A DNA stretch of 64,000 bases from Apostichopus japonicus (GCF_037975245.1 NC_092580.1:27495501-27559500), one strand, 5' to 3'; counted from the stretch's first letter, positions 24,901 to 37,567 are shown. Notes: generated by a model not told the origin, from the letters alone. Numbers and translations are program-made.

Positions 24901-25366
24901 ACATAAATATGACAAGATGGTGGCTAACATGAACCACACACTACTGCTTTTGTCTTTAACATCAATTGTTGATACACGATAATCCTGTAACTGGGTAATA
25001 CACTACACAGTCCACCATATTCTTACATTATGAAAGACTTTACATGGAATCGTGTCACAGTATTTGAGAAATCTGCAAAGCAAACTTCACTGGATGGTTC
25101 TGACCCTCCAAATTATTCCCAGAAAATGGAAGAATGTTCCTGATATCTTCAAATACTTACTTTGTAAGACTCATCTTCTTAATATCATCTTTCCCACCAG
25201 GTTCAAGCATGGTAACTAGTGACTAACGGTATCACCAGAGTATGGACAAAATACAATACAAAATATGGCTATACATAACAGAGGCCATTTCTTGAATAAG
25301 ATTTGTCAAGGTCAATACGGGCTGGCTTTCACAATCTACAATGGGGGGCTGTTTAATACTGTGTCC

Positions 25367-25625
25367 TCTGTTTTGTAATGAGCAATATTAATAGTAAAAT
25401 GCATGATAGGGGTCCCCATGGACAGTGAAAAGTAAACTACTGCCTATTCCTGTTTTGTAATGACTCCTAAAGCAATATTAATAGTAGCATGGTGAAGATG
25501 GGGATATCCACTGGAGGAAACTGAATATGCATCATATGCACAGACTCTGACACCTGGATGCATAAGGGGGTCTAGGGGGTTCCCATGGACAGTGAAAGTA
25601 AACTACTGCATATTCCTGTCTGCTT
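25367..25625. repeat. Local duplication with insertion
   Basis: Segments TTTTGTAATGA, GCAATATTAATAGTA and CCATGGACAGTGAAA with AGTAAACTACTGC and ATTCCTG occur twice in the same order (25373-25452 and 25453-25618). The second copy carries extra sequence in the middle. Confidence 0.75.
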
Positions 25626-26031
25626 TTAAAGGGTCACCTAAATGTTTCTGACTGTCCTGTCCTGTCCTCTCTGGTTGGATCACTAGATAACACTTAAATG
25701 TTGTATGATAACAAGGTAACTGACTGAACCTGCCAGTTCTCAGTCAAACCTGCAACTACTACACATCAGCCAGTTGGGAAAGTTGAGGCATCCTCTGATA
25801 AGAATTTTATTTTTACAAAGATCATGAAGCACTGTTATGACTTTGTACCCTACAGTAAATACTACTTCAGCCCACTGGAAGATTGGGAAATTGACATGTA
25901 AATATCTAAAAGTTAAACTTTTATGTAAAAGAAAGAAATTGTAACTTTAAAATCTAACTAAACTTGGACAAATCAAGAGATCGACTTTTATAAAATCACA
26001 GATATAAACATTTCTTTCTTTGAATACAAAC

Positions 26032-26080
26032 CTTGAAAAAGACACCCTCCTAGCAAACATAGTTTGATAAACGACTGCAT
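26032..26080 (-). CDS. Laminin subunit beta, first coding exon (signal peptide)
   Basis: This short exon supplies the start codon and secretion signal of the laminin beta chain whose LN domain is encoded at 9096-9673. Read on the minus strand from 26080 it gives MQSFIKLCLLGGCLFQ, a short N-region with one Lys followed by a hydrophobic core, as in a signal peptide. The ATG has an A at -3. The exon ends with CAAG followed by gtttgt, a usable donor, leaving one base (G) of a split codon. The LN exon begins with two bases (TT), so joining restores Val and continues [10 protein letters not shown] in frame. Signal cleavage near VYG/Q is plausible. The phase match over a 16.4-kb intron plus the signal-like peptide is the main support. 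No transcript was available, so another first exon could be used. The gene assignment comes from the downstream exons. Confidence 0.72.
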
Positions 26081-26121
26081 CGTCGTTGGTGGTGGTTTTT
26101 TAAGTCCTCCAAAATAACTCC
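26081..26121 (-). other. 5'UTR part of the laminin beta signal-peptide exon, with splice acceptor
   Basis: Directly upstream of the proposed ATG, on the minus strand, is a strong 3' splice site: a T-rich pyrimidine tract ending ttttttttctattcag just before position 26121. This suggests the ATG-containing exon is the second exon of the mRNA (90 nt in all) and that a non-coding first exon lies further right. Minus-strand donor-like sites to the right include GGGG/gtaagt near 27343 and ATCTAG/gtgagt near 35278, the latter within 600 bp of a CpG-richer block. Neither can be chosen from sequence alone. Confidence 0.5.
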
Positions 26122-28599
26122 CTGAATAGAAAAAAAAGTAGAGATTCCAAGGTACATCAAATCCCAAACATTTGGTAGGAGGAGGATGCGTTCAATCCTG
26201 TGTATATCTTTGATCAAACAAAGCCTCTTCTTTGAGGGTAAAGATAAAATTTGATCCTTTTGGTAAAGTAATGCTCCCTACATCCAGCTAATTCAATGGA
26301 TGCACTCAGGCAGCTCGCAGTTTGTTGATTGTGGTTAGACCTTTTCTTTTTCACAATAGCATTTCCTGAGTTTACCGGTCCAGCTTAACACACAGTGGAG
26401 TGCACACACAAGACACACAGGCAGATTGCAGTGAGAGACACAGGCCTTCTTCCAACAATGAGTGTTTCTGTATGTAGTATCCAACTACTACACCTTGGAC
26501 TGATAGTCTGCTGGGCATCAACCAATCAGGGCTGGCCGATAGTCCTCTCTTCCTATTGACCTGTTCTGATGGTTGTCAGACTGAAAGAAAATAAAACAGG
26601 GCAACAGTTGAGAACAAACTGACTAGAATATTTCCTGTGGTTTTGAACTCCTAGCCGGTGTATAGTTTATACTTTCAAACCAAGGCACAGGTGGTGCGGC
26701 AGTCTTCTCTCAACTTTTTCCCCCCCTTCTTTTTTGGTAAAAATGGTGGAAAAGTTCCCAAGCTTATCGTACAGGGTCTACATGGAGTGGGAGACATTCA
26801 AAACTTGAACACGTTTCTAACATTCCTGCAAACAAGTTTTACGAAAATTTTGAAGGGTTTTTAAGACTATAATTTAGAGCAAATTGCTTTGAAGTTTGAT
26901 CCATTAAACGGGTAACAGATGTGGGAAAATTTTGCAACGGAAGTTATCTTTATCTCTGAAAAGAATCGACAACCAACTCAACTTCGCTAACAAAAGGCAA
27001 TTCACTGTCGCTGTGGCTGGAGGACTTGACAGTAGAACACAACGACTTCACAACATAAAATTACCACAAAGGTTCCTTCATTTATAACAAAATTAATGCA
27101 AATTTGCTACGAATGCCATTTTACAATGATCACATCACAAATAACTTTCAGCAGGGAAGCAAAAAAAAAACATAAATGAGAATAAGAACAACATTGATCG
27201 AGAACGTTTCTAATTCCAAGAAATAAGTCCTGCTGTCTTAAGTCTCAGGCTGTTTGAGAACTTCTATAAAAATTTACGAGATTGAAAACAACATACAGTT
27301 TAATAGTCAGGTAGGTGTATTGTCCATAGTCTCAACTTACCCCCTGTACAAACATATGGTAATGTCACTATATATGATAGTTTACACCACTACACAATGA
27401 GTCATGGTTGCCCCAAGGCTTTTTGTCAAACAACTTGAACCCATTAGAGGAGAGAAAACAGACTTAAAAGAGAACAATGCTGTAAGCCAAGGGTGCCAAG
27501 CAATATCACCTACGACCTCTGGAGGTTTGTCATTAAAAACATGTGTAGTCAAAATGGGTTCTCAGAGTTTCTTGGGTTGGGCTGGAATTCTCTGTGGGGT
27601 TTGATACAGGAGAGAGAGAAAGAAACACTGCTTTTAAGACCTTACACCCCTTCCCCCCCCCCCACACCACTTACCAAGGATATTGGGTGGGATTTAGCTC
27701 GTACGTAGGTTTACAAATATAAATATTGAAATTTCTTGGGATAATGAAATTTGTTTAACAAGTCAAATTTCTGAAAGTTATGAAATAGCAAGACTCATAT
27801 AAGGACTGCACATTTTATGATTGTCAGGAATGATTCAACATTTCATATTTCCTGTCCTTTGGACTTCTCTGTCTTAATTTCTGTCTCACACCGTTTCCTT
27901 AGGTTCCTTCCCTCTCCTCCATTGAAAGGAGATGTTATGTCAGATGATTCAGATCAGCAGCAGATCTGCCAACCCCTCCCCTCCACCCCCCCCCATATAA
28001 AAAACACAAGTTAAACCTGGATAATTTCACCCAAAACATCCCTGGAGATTAGGGGCCAAAACCTAAAGATTTTATCAAATATTCTACAGTCACACTCACA
28101 TAAAGATCATCATTTTAACGATCAATTTAGTTATTTGTGTTTGGCATCGTATTCCCGGGCAGCTTTCTTTATTATTTTCCAAAGCACTACACATCTTTGC
28201 TTCTATTCTGAACATGTGATTACCTGCTTACTCTTTGTGACCCATTTAAGGTTTTTGAGATTTGGAGATACCACCCATCGTGAGATGGTACTGTACATAT
28301 GGAGCAGGAATGAGAGTGACATTGCAACAAACCTTTCACATACAGGTACCTTGGAATACAACTGAGTCAAGAGAGAATTCAAACCCCTGATAACAGTCAA
28401 TACAATTCAGGATGCACTGTTCATGTCCTTGTCGCTGTTGGGCTCCATCAAGAGATGTAAATGCAACCATTATCTTTCATTTGAGATACATCATTATTGT
28501 AGTCCTGCTAGAAGGCAAAAAATTGGATCCCTCTACCTAGATATCTTTCATAGCTGTTTGCAGGAGTTGTCTACATAAAGCGCCATGGGCAGTTACTCG

Positions 28600-28642
28600 T
28601 TTCCTGGAGTGGCGCTATATAATTTACATTATTCTATATCAC
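28600..28642 (+). repeat. Possible retroposon 3' tail (GGCGCTATATAA type)
   Basis: GGAGTGGCGCTATATAAT followed by TTACATTATT resembles AAGTGCTATATAAATG at about 41684-41699, which immediately precedes a long (GAT)n array. The shared (G)YGCTATATAA word before an AT-rich or microsatellite tail looks like a retroposon end. The element body was not delimited. Confidence 0.35.
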
Positions 28643-31600
28643 AAACTAACCTGCTGATTTGTTGTTGGATAGGTTTTCTATTTTTACTGTTATTATTGCC
28701 TATTAAACTAAACCAACTGGAATTATCAGGTCTGTTTACAATTACAAATTATACTTCCAGTACTGTAAATTTTTGAGTTAGGTTTTGATAACAACAAACA
28801 TTTCTACTCCTCCGCCTTGAAATCCCCTACCCCTTCTCCTGGACCAGATTCCCATCCTCCCCCTCCCACCAGAGTCTGATCCTTTTCTCTGACAATCATG
28901 TTTCTTTTGCATCCCTATACCATCCAGCAGATATGTTTTATATCAGCATGTAGAATGTCCATCATCAGAAGCCAAAAAGGAGCCTGGGAAAAGTTTTGTG
29001 TGGTGAAGTAGGGGTGAACAAAGACTACATAGGGGTATAAAAATAGGTTAATACACTGAGGGCAAAAACCATAAAAATAAGGAAGTAATTGAATAAAAAT
29101 TCAGTTGTAGATGAGAACTACCCAGGAATAATTCCTGAGTAACAATTTGGGAGTTGACAGGTTTGTATGTATAAACATTCCAGCTTGCTGATTGAAGAGT
29201 GGGAAAGTGACTTTGAGAATGCATTTTAAGGTTAAAAAACCTATTTTTACAAAAAATGAGTCAGATGGAAAAATAAAGCAGAACTCCAATTATACCAATA
29301 ACAGTTTATCAAGAACCCAGTATTAAGAAAGAAATGTGATGGAATTGAAAGTGAGGTAAAGGTAGATAGAGAAAGGACTAGGGGTGGTAGGGGTGAGGGG
29401 TTGGGGTTTTGTTTGAGGAAAATACTTCTTACGGCCTGTAACAACTTAGTGTCAGGTATGCACCATATATATGCTATTCCACTATACAAAAAATTTTAAA
29501 ATTTTTTTTAAAAATTTGATGCTCAAGATTTTACTTGCATGGACCCCTTAGGTTTCTAAAATGTTAAGTTTCACTTTAAAAGCTGACCCTGTGTTCGCCT
29601 TTAAAAGTCTGGCTTAGATCCTGCATTTTGCCTGTAAAATTCAGAAGGCCCTTTGCTGAAATACAAATCTTACCTACAAAATGCATATGTCAGGTTGCTG
29701 TGTAACATCTGTTGCCCAGTATCGACTGTACAGTGACTTTGGCAGGAACACGTCTGTCACCAAGACAATTCTACAGGTCTACCCTTTCGATCCCTTTAGT
29801 TAAAAACTCCCTTATTTTGGTGTTTATGTCATATGATCTATCACACCTATGTAACATAATTAGCTAAATATGAACTTGGAATATGTCATGTACGAAACTT
29901 TCTTCTACTTTTTTCCGGCAAAAAAAGTGTGATAATTACTAAGGGCGAAATAATTACTGCACACACTGGCTCGAGTTTCTTAGAGCTCCTGCTGGGTTTG
30001 ACCACATGGTAGAGAGTGTAAACTTCCTTGGGGACTGACCTCTTACAAGCCTAAGGAGGCAAGAATGCAACTCAACCAGACCTCAAGCTGAGAACCAGGC
30101 AAGACTCACTCAATGCTGTACAACACTACTGTATATAATGGAGTATTAACTACATATATGTATATATCTGTACAGTACTGTCTGTATGTATGGAATCCAG
30201 CATTGCCTCACCCCCTCTTTTTTTGCTTCTTTAAAAATATCCTCATCTGTCAGGCCAAACTGCCTACAACTATTTGGCTGGAATTTTCATATTAAAGGTC
30301 AATATTGTGTTTATCTGGAATTTTGAGCATTCCATGGTCACTCACATATATCAGCAACTTGCGATAGATGAAAGAGAGATTACTGGGATAGAATTTTTCT
30401 CGGGTGATCACTGATTAACGAGTAATTAGCCCTTTCGTAACACTGACAAGTTTGTTCTCCCGAACAATTATGCTTGCAAACCACATCTTTCTCATTCATA
30501 TTTTAACCACAACCAATCAAGTCATCCCTATCACCTGTCGTCAGACGACGCATCTAGCCTATCATTCTCGTCAATAACAATACTTTTCCGTTGTGAGATT
30601 AATCGTGCATTAAGCCTCAATTGGGTAAAATCTACCGTATCTTCCGAAAATTTCGCTAACTAGGTAAGGCTACAGTAATGTTAACAAGTTGTTCAATTTG
30701 ACCAATCAATGTCCAGGACTTCATTCTCTGTCACGTCCGAAACAGGCAGGAACTGAAGATGACATGACTTCAAATTGGCAAGACTATGACCAGTTGTAGT
30801 CTTTACCTAAAAGCTAAATTACTCATTCCCCTTATAATCCATGATATACATGTTAAGATGAATGAGTTCAGTATATCCAGCTGGACGGTGTGCTGCTGGC
30901 ATAACTGATAGGTCTATGTGGATTATACAACAAGTTGTACAAGGCGATCCTTTCCTGAGTCCAACAATACAATTAAGTTTGTGTCCAAGAAGTTTAATTT
31001 GTCTTAAATGGTGTGAAGACTCGGGCAAAAGCAATGTCTCATGCCAGTAATCTGACCTAGTTTCGAATGAGGTGTAACAGAAGTGCTAGACACCACCATC
31101 GATCCCAGAAAATACACACACAGCTTGCTACCGTCAGTAATTAGACACTAGTGTACAATCAGTACATACAGCTGCGGTCAATACCCACAACCAAGTGTAC
31201 AAACGATACAGCGATGGACATCTCAGGTCCAGCTAAAGATAACAAGGTATCACGTTTCATTACTGTCTGCATTTTGTAGCGACACGAACAAAACGTCACT
31301 TGCAAGCAACGGAAAGTTAACTTTTTAAAGATGGAGGCACGCTGTTTGGGGCGAGTCTTCAATGCCTGTAACTTTTCATGTGCAAATTACTGTATACTCT
31401 TTTCATCATCCTGATGCCATTTTTTCTTTTCTTGGGATTTGAATTAATGACTTCTTCATCCAGATAACCTTTTAATTACTGGAAATTGGTTGTATGGTAC
31501 AATGGGAATATTCAATGTAAATGAAACTACAAAAAAACTGTCTTTGCACTAAACATGGCTTCTATACAGCCTAGGTGTTATCAGTACTCCATAGAGGGCA

Positions 31601-31989
31601 ACATTTGTAATGGTCATGTTTTGGGATTGTTCTGATTTCCATGTACAGTAGGTAAGAACCATACACACAGTATTAAACCTCCTATGTGTGACATTTCATG
31701 GAATTGACTGAAGATGGCTGTTCATGTAGAGGTGATTTTTCAAACCCATTATCGCATTGGAAAAATGGATATTGGATTAGTGACAGAAATTCTGATAATC
31801 TAAGGTTTCTACTGATTGTAGCAAACTTTCCATGGATTTGACAAACGTATGGGGTGAGGGGGAGATCAGAGATATAACAGCCCTGAAACCCATGGTCAAT
31901 TGGAGGCACAGGGAGATAGAAGTTAAGAATAATGGATTCTCATTTTCAAAATTTACAACTAGAAATGGAAAATGAAGATTTCATACAAG

Positions 31990-32036
31990 GAGTGGGAGGG
32001 GGAGGGGAGGGAGGGGAAGGGAGGGAGGGGGGAGAG
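31990..32036 (+). repeat. G-rich purine tract
   Basis: An almost pure G/A run with at least six blocks of three or more G in 45 bases, able in principle to form G-quadruplex structure. It sits in non-coding sequence. Confidence 0.8.
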
Positions 32037-33774
32037 AATGCTACTAGACAAATGAATATTACCTTTTTACACGTTTTTATATCCATAGTATTTGCACAGT
32101 TTCTTTCTCAATAAACATGAATTCCCACATCTCAATGATTTTGCTGTGGAAAAGGTAAAAAGACCAAGGTGTGCTCCCTTAATGCACCCTTTATGCACCA
32201 TTTATGTACCCTGGAAATAACACACATGAATCACACACTGTTCATCTAGCTAAAAATAATGACTACCGTGTAGCACAAAGCCCTTCATGTTTGCAAAGAA
32301 GTTAAGAAAGCAAACACCCTGATTTCATCTCCCTGGTAGAACTAATTCACTGGTAGTGCTGCTGTTTACAATACAGGTTCTCTCCTCAAGCTAACCAATT
32401 TAAAGAAGAAAGTTCCCAGCTCAGTGAAAGGATTAAAAGCTATTGTATATGGAGCTTACACGGCCTATTCGTATGCTTCCAACCGTGCCTCCTCATATCA
32501 AACAACAACTGTTCACAGTAGTGCTATTTGAGCTCAGAGATGAAGAGTACGATAACGTTGAATAGTACTATTGAATGAATGAAGTTACTAAATATACTGT
32601 ACTGCCTACCATAGGATGATACAGAGGTGAGGGAGAACACTATGGATGACCAAAACATATTTGTTGTGACTCACTGGAAAAGAGACCAGGGAATTGTATA
32701 GCGATGGTCCGAAAGCTATGGAGACGGACCCAAAAAGGGTTGAGAAACATTGCCATGGGTGGTGGTTTGTTTTCTAATCATCCACAACTCTATCTACTGT
32801 TTTCTGAGATTTTCCAATAGATTGATTAAGTTTAATTTTACTGCATTATAAGGAGGGAGGAGTAGATCAACAATTTTGAGGGGGAGGGGGGGACAACAAT
32901 TCTGAGGGGTGGAGGTCTGGTGAGTCCCAGGTCAGATCTAAAATGGAAGATACTGGGTTGTAGGCCTCTTGTAGAACATAGCATTGCACAAGATGGCCAC
33001 ATTGTTACACAAATGAAGCAACACAGCTCAGTATTTTGGACACAGAACCTCAAACTTATTAAGCAACATCTAAACACTCAACTACTCCCTGGCTACAATA
33101 CTTACAATAATAACACTAATCCCTCTTTAAAACCCCTTTCAATTCTTTCTTAACCTGCAGACTACTCTTACACAAGGTTAAGCGTGTTACATAAGTCCAT
33201 GACTAGAAGGTCACAAGTATTCTACAAAATGTAGTGAATAAAGTTACACAGTGAATACGCAGTGAATACGCAGTGATAGTAAATCATTGTGAGAACAGTG
33301 TCGAGAGCATCCTGCAGGAGGGACATCTTTGGCCACTGCTTGGAGACTTTTTTTATTTTGCAAATCTTTATTTCTAGTTCTAAGGACTCAACAATATTCT
33401 GATCAACACTCGAAACCAGATTGTCCAATTGGGCCTTTGACAATAATGGCATAAGGATGTTTATTGTTTGAAAATGTTTTTATTTAATTTTTAATTATGT
33501 GTTTTAATTATAATTAGCCTGGAAGGATATTGGTTATGACGTTATACAGTGAAGCAACCATACAGTACCTTAAACTCTGTGTCAGAGGAGGTGGGTAGAA
33601 ATCCAGGTATCAACAGCTCCTTTTTTGGATTTTATTTGGATTATTTACAGTCAGGCATCAATATCACGCATGGGTGAAATAAGGGTTTTAGGACGTGGGG
33701 CCACCTTCTGTGAAAAGATACCACTGGTTCCCCCATCTTTTTGGTTAAGCCAAGGCCACATAGTTGATATAACT

Positions 33775-34127
33775 CAGGGTTGACCAACCTTTTGCAGAGG
33801 AGGGCCGCATGGAATGATTATGATGAAGGAGGGGCCGCATGAACCCTACGCTCGATTTTTCGATTTTTGCCCGAAGTCCAAGGCAACAAGATATGAGCAC
33901 TGCGCGTGGAGCGCACTGATTTATTTTCCTTCCTGATAAAACATGAATAAAGTCCAGCCGCCCCCCCCCCCCTCCCAGAAGGTTTGAATGATTGATTATA
34001 TAGCTTAAAATTGTTAGCAATAAATCTGCTCACTAACATTTCGCACCGTAGAGCATCTCTGGCGGGCCGGACGCAACCATGCGGCGGGCCGGACTGTGGC
34101 CCGCGGGCCGTAGGTTGGACAACCCTG
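33775..34127. mobile_element. Non-autonomous hAT-type MITE with perfect 8-bp TSD
   Basis: Ends CAGGGTTGACCAACC and GGTTGGACAACCCTG are inverted repeats (14 of 15). Identical 8-bp flanks ATATAACT lie at 33767-33774 and 34128-34135. The right subterminal region is strongly GC-rich (GGCGGGCCGGAC repeated, then GGCCCGCGGGCC). It is 353 bp long with no transposase frame. It belongs to the same broad type as 243-607 but is a different family, with little similarity outside the ends. Confidence 0.92.
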
Positions 34128-34249
34128 ATATAACTAATCGATTATAAATGTAACCACCTATTAGTGTTCATAAATAATCATGTTATGATTAAGAAGATTT
34201 CACATGACACATTTTCGCTGTCTATTGACTGTTTATCTTGGTTTTGTAG

Positions 34250-34484
34250 AAAACTTGTAGAAGAACGATTAAAAACGGTTTCTAGCAATTGTCTCATGGA
34301 TCTAAGTGTGCTGTGTGGCAAGGTATTGCCCAGGACTCCCATTAATTTCACCTTTGCATGGATACTGTCGAAATCACCAGCAGTCCATCATTCATCACCA
34401 AAAATCCTGGATACTGACAATGCCCTAATGGAGGCAGTGGTAAAATTTGTTTGTGGGAGAGGGAAGTTGAGGGGAAGAGGTTAG
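34250..34484 (+). other. Possible exon-like open frame, unassigned
   Basis: A pyrimidine-rich acceptor-like site (cttggttttgtag) precedes an open frame KLVEERLKTVSSNCLMDLSV and so on, ending at a stop near 34484. A donor-like AAG/gtattg occurs at about 34322. No family is recognised. The frame also extends upstream of the acceptor to a Met at 34164. Chance is the likeliest explanation. Confidence 0.12.
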
Positions 34485-34671
34485 AAACAAATATTTTCAA
34501 GGTGAAAAGACGAAATGAAAATATATATAGTGAAATAGGCTAGGCCTTGGGACAGATGCTTTCAAGGTTCTATGGTGGTTTTCAAAATTGAGAAAATCTG
34601 CTAGCAACATCCAAATAAACACTACAATTTAACCTGAAAATTCTGTCAATGAAGTTGAGGTACTAATCCGT

Positions 34672-34800
34672 ACCATTCCTAACCCCTAACCCTATTGACT
34701 ACTTTCTAACCCTAATGCCTAACCCTAACCATATTCCCTACTTCCTAAGCCCTAACCCTTTTCCCTACTTCCTAACCCTAATTCCTAGCCCCTAGTAAGC
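34672..34800 (+). repeat. Degenerate telomere-like CCCTAA repeats with a longer internal period
   Basis: CCTAACCC, CTAACCCTAA and TAACCCT recur many times, mixed with an alternating TT(C/G)CCTACTTCCTAA block. Human and most deuterostome telomeres read CCCTAA on this strand, so this may be an interstitial telomeric remnant or an unrelated satellite. Confidence 0.65.
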
Positions 34801-35859
34801 TTTCCTATTCATAAGGTACGGATTCTAAAGTTAGGCCGAAGTTGATAAAATGGGTCCACCTAGGCTACAACAGTGAGGGTGTGGTATGGAATAACAAGAG
34901 ACCATAACTTAAGGGCCTAGGCCCCTATAGGCCTATGCGAGCATGGTATTTAATAGCCGTCTTTGCCTATGACCCATGCACATTTTTATTATCAGTATCA
35001 AAGCCTATTTTGTCCCTGTGGTATGCTAACTAGCGCAGCCTGGCCAGGCACTGTCACCTCGGCAAAGAATAATCAAGTAAGTTTTTAATGCCGGCTAATT
35101 TAACAAACTTTATTTAGGCTAGGCCTACAATAGCCTACGGTAAGTTAGGCCCCAAGACGAAGTTATGCAAGACCTGCTAAATGCTTTCAACGAGATCGTA
35201 CATTGTTCTTAGGCGATGCCAAAGTTAGCAATGTGAGGTAATGTTCATGTTTTGTGATAATAACCACAATTACTCACCTAGATCCAATTCTTGCTTGGAT
35301 TAGGCTGGGGAGTTGATGAAACGAACGTCTACAAACCTGAAGAGAGACTTGAGGTGTATGCTATCTCTCTAAATATACCACAGCAACGCACCGCCCTAGA
35401 AGTTGAAGATGGGTACACTGTTACCACCAAAGTAATCAAGAAACTACAAAACTTGAAACCCTAAAAGAGGACGCTATTGATAAACTAGTTCTGATACATT
35501 TCAACTTTTGCACAAGATCAGCACACACACACACACAAATTACAGAACATGGAAAGTTTCTTTTCATTTAGTGCCAATATTGAAACGTAGTTTTTTCTTA
35601 TACCATGATTGGCATTGGTTACGTCTCCTGGAAAATACAGTAGTCTTCACTTCCTACAGCGCCAACCTTAAGCTAAACATTTAGTCTTATACTTAAGACT
35701 TATCTAAGTAAATTAAAACTAAACCTTTAGTTCTAGGATTTCGACATTACTATGAAGTTGGTTATGGCAGCCATTATTGAGAGTTTGCAGTGGGAACTAA
35801 AAAGCAAAACATTAGTTTAAGTTGAGTGAATTCCACGGATTAGGAATCCTACAGAAGCT

Positions 35860-36640
35860 TATTTGATTGACACCCTTTCTATATAATCGATAATCGATCT
35901 TCATCGCCGTCTTTAACCGTGTTCTCTCTCTGTTCGATGAATGTTCAGAGAACTGACGGGTGTGTAATTGTATCAGCCATTCCTGCTCCAAGGATCGCCA
36001 CCTAACAACGTCTCGCTCGAAACTTTGTAATATGAAGCACTCAGCTGGAACGCCAACTTTTTAGGTCAGCGTCGTTTCAAAACCATTGTTACTTCCGAAG
36101 TCAAATAGCGCCACTACTAATACTCTGGCTGTCATCATACAAGCAGGAAGCTGTCACAGCTCCCTGGTACAACACCCTGGTACAACTCACTGGTACAACT
36201 CCCTGGTACATCCGGCCTGGCCACTGGGCTGTAGCCCCTGGCCCCTGTCAACAGGCTTGGACTTACCGATGTATGAGTATGACAGCGCCGATTTAATTTT
36301 TTTTGTCTATACATCACTTTGACTTGTCTCTTGTCGTTTTGTTGAGTGACGAAACCAAACCAAACCAGTGCTTCAGATAGAGGAAATCATCTCCTAAGCA
36401 TCAATATCCTCTCCTATACTGTTGTTCGTCAGAACCACACCCTCACCCTCACCTCACCCTCCGTAACTATTCCATGCAAGTCCGTCGCCCCAAAAGAAAA
36501 GGTCGGAATTACAGCAGTGATTGGTATAGGTCCATGTCACGGGATTCTAATTCACGCAGACGCAGAAGTTTTGCCAGGCACACACGACATCGTTAAAATG
36601 TTCGACGTGAAAGGTCGATGGAAGTACATGTGAGAGAAGG
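35860..36640. promoter_or_regulatory. CpG-richer block, possible promoter region
   Basis: This stretch has clearly more CpG than its AT-rich surroundings (for example AATCGATAATCGATCTTCAT, ACGTCTCGCTCG, CCGTCGCC). A minus-strand donor-like site (ATCTAG/gtgagt) lies about 580 bp to the left, and a plus-strand TATA motif lies 300 bp to the right. It includes a 15-bp tandem repeat (CTGGTACAACNCNCT, 36166-36210) and a 95-codon plus frame (36346-36633, ending DIVKMFDVKGRWKYM) that I do not recognise. Promoter function is inference; a distal laminin first exon is one possibility. Confidence 0.3.
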
Positions 36641-36942
36641 GATGGGCATGCATTCTTTTAACAGTGATTCCTAACCTCTTAGAAGTCGAAGGTTTTTCTC
36701 AATGGGGAGAGGGGCTGGGGGGGAGGGGGGTTAACTAATCAAGCAAATTGTAAATTCCGAGGTAGCAATTTAGCTCTTTGTGTCAAATATCCCCACTGAG
36801 TTCCCGTACTTTTAGCAGATCTTCAACGGTTAATACCAAAGGCTTAAAGGATTTACTTGTTGGGAACGAAAATAGATCAGTAGCAAAACAGTTGCATTTG
36901 TAAAGTGTTCTAAAATAAACATGGCCACACAGTCTCAGTCTC

Positions 36943-36950
36943 TATATAAA
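36943..36950 (+). promoter_or_regulatory. TATA-box-like motif
   Basis: TCTATATAAAGGGAGGC is a near-ideal TATA element with the GGG flank often seen. No transcript or open frame starts convincingly about 30 bp downstream, so this is a motif only. Confidence 0.25.
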
Positions 36951-37361
36951 GGGAGGCTGGGATAGAGTTGTTTGGTTTACGTGCTCGATCCTACAGGGTG
37001 AAGTAAACAGGACACGCATCTATGGCATGACTTAGCAGAAGTGCTTCCGGTGACATGTCAAGTTTTCCATTACTCTCCTGTTATAAGGTCCTCCACTATA
37101 TAATTCCATTGAAGCTTTGTGTGGTACTTATATGGAGCTTATAGGAATTCCTACACTTTCACGTACATTTCTAAAACTACAGTAGTAAAGGATTTCCACT
37201 TCCAACTTTTAGCTCAAAACGCTAAACCGCCTCAATGTATGTCAGGAAAGGCAAACAACTCAGCAGGTGGATAATTTCAGTATAACTAGGAAAGTAAGAA
37301 AGTGGTGGTTGAGGGAGGTGGTATAGTGGGAGAGGTATCTAACGATATCTAACTATAAGAG

Positions 37362-37567
<206 letters not shown>

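Larger units (their letters stand above)
9674..26031 (-). other. Intron 1 of the laminin beta gene (16.4 kb)
   Basis: This interval lies between the signal-peptide donor and the LN-exon acceptor. I see no further laminin-like exon in either orientation, and the open frames here are short and AT-rich. It contains a short (TA)n at 9781-9797, small CAA and CA arrays (14719-14737, 16821-16835), a hairpin repeat at 13349-13388, a dispersed repeat at about 19020-19545, a 47-bp tandem duplication at 21864-21957, a local duplication at 25367-25625 and poly-G/C runs (18480-18493, 24780-24794). The motif TACTGTA/TACAGTA recurs conspicuously throughout. A moderately CpG-containing stretch at 15540-15795 has no recognisable coding content. 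Confidence 0.7.
26122..33774. other. Region upstream of the laminin coding start; no recognisable exon
   Basis: Just right of the signal-peptide exon, 26280-26600 holds a CCAATCAG box near 26523 and could contain regulatory sequence, but no TATA element is positioned convincingly. The rest is AT-rich with short frames only, poly-C runs (27653-27663, 27987-27994), a possible retroposon tail near 28600 and a G-rich tract at about 31990-32036. If a non-coding laminin exon lies to the right, much of this would be intron. Confidence 0.5.
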
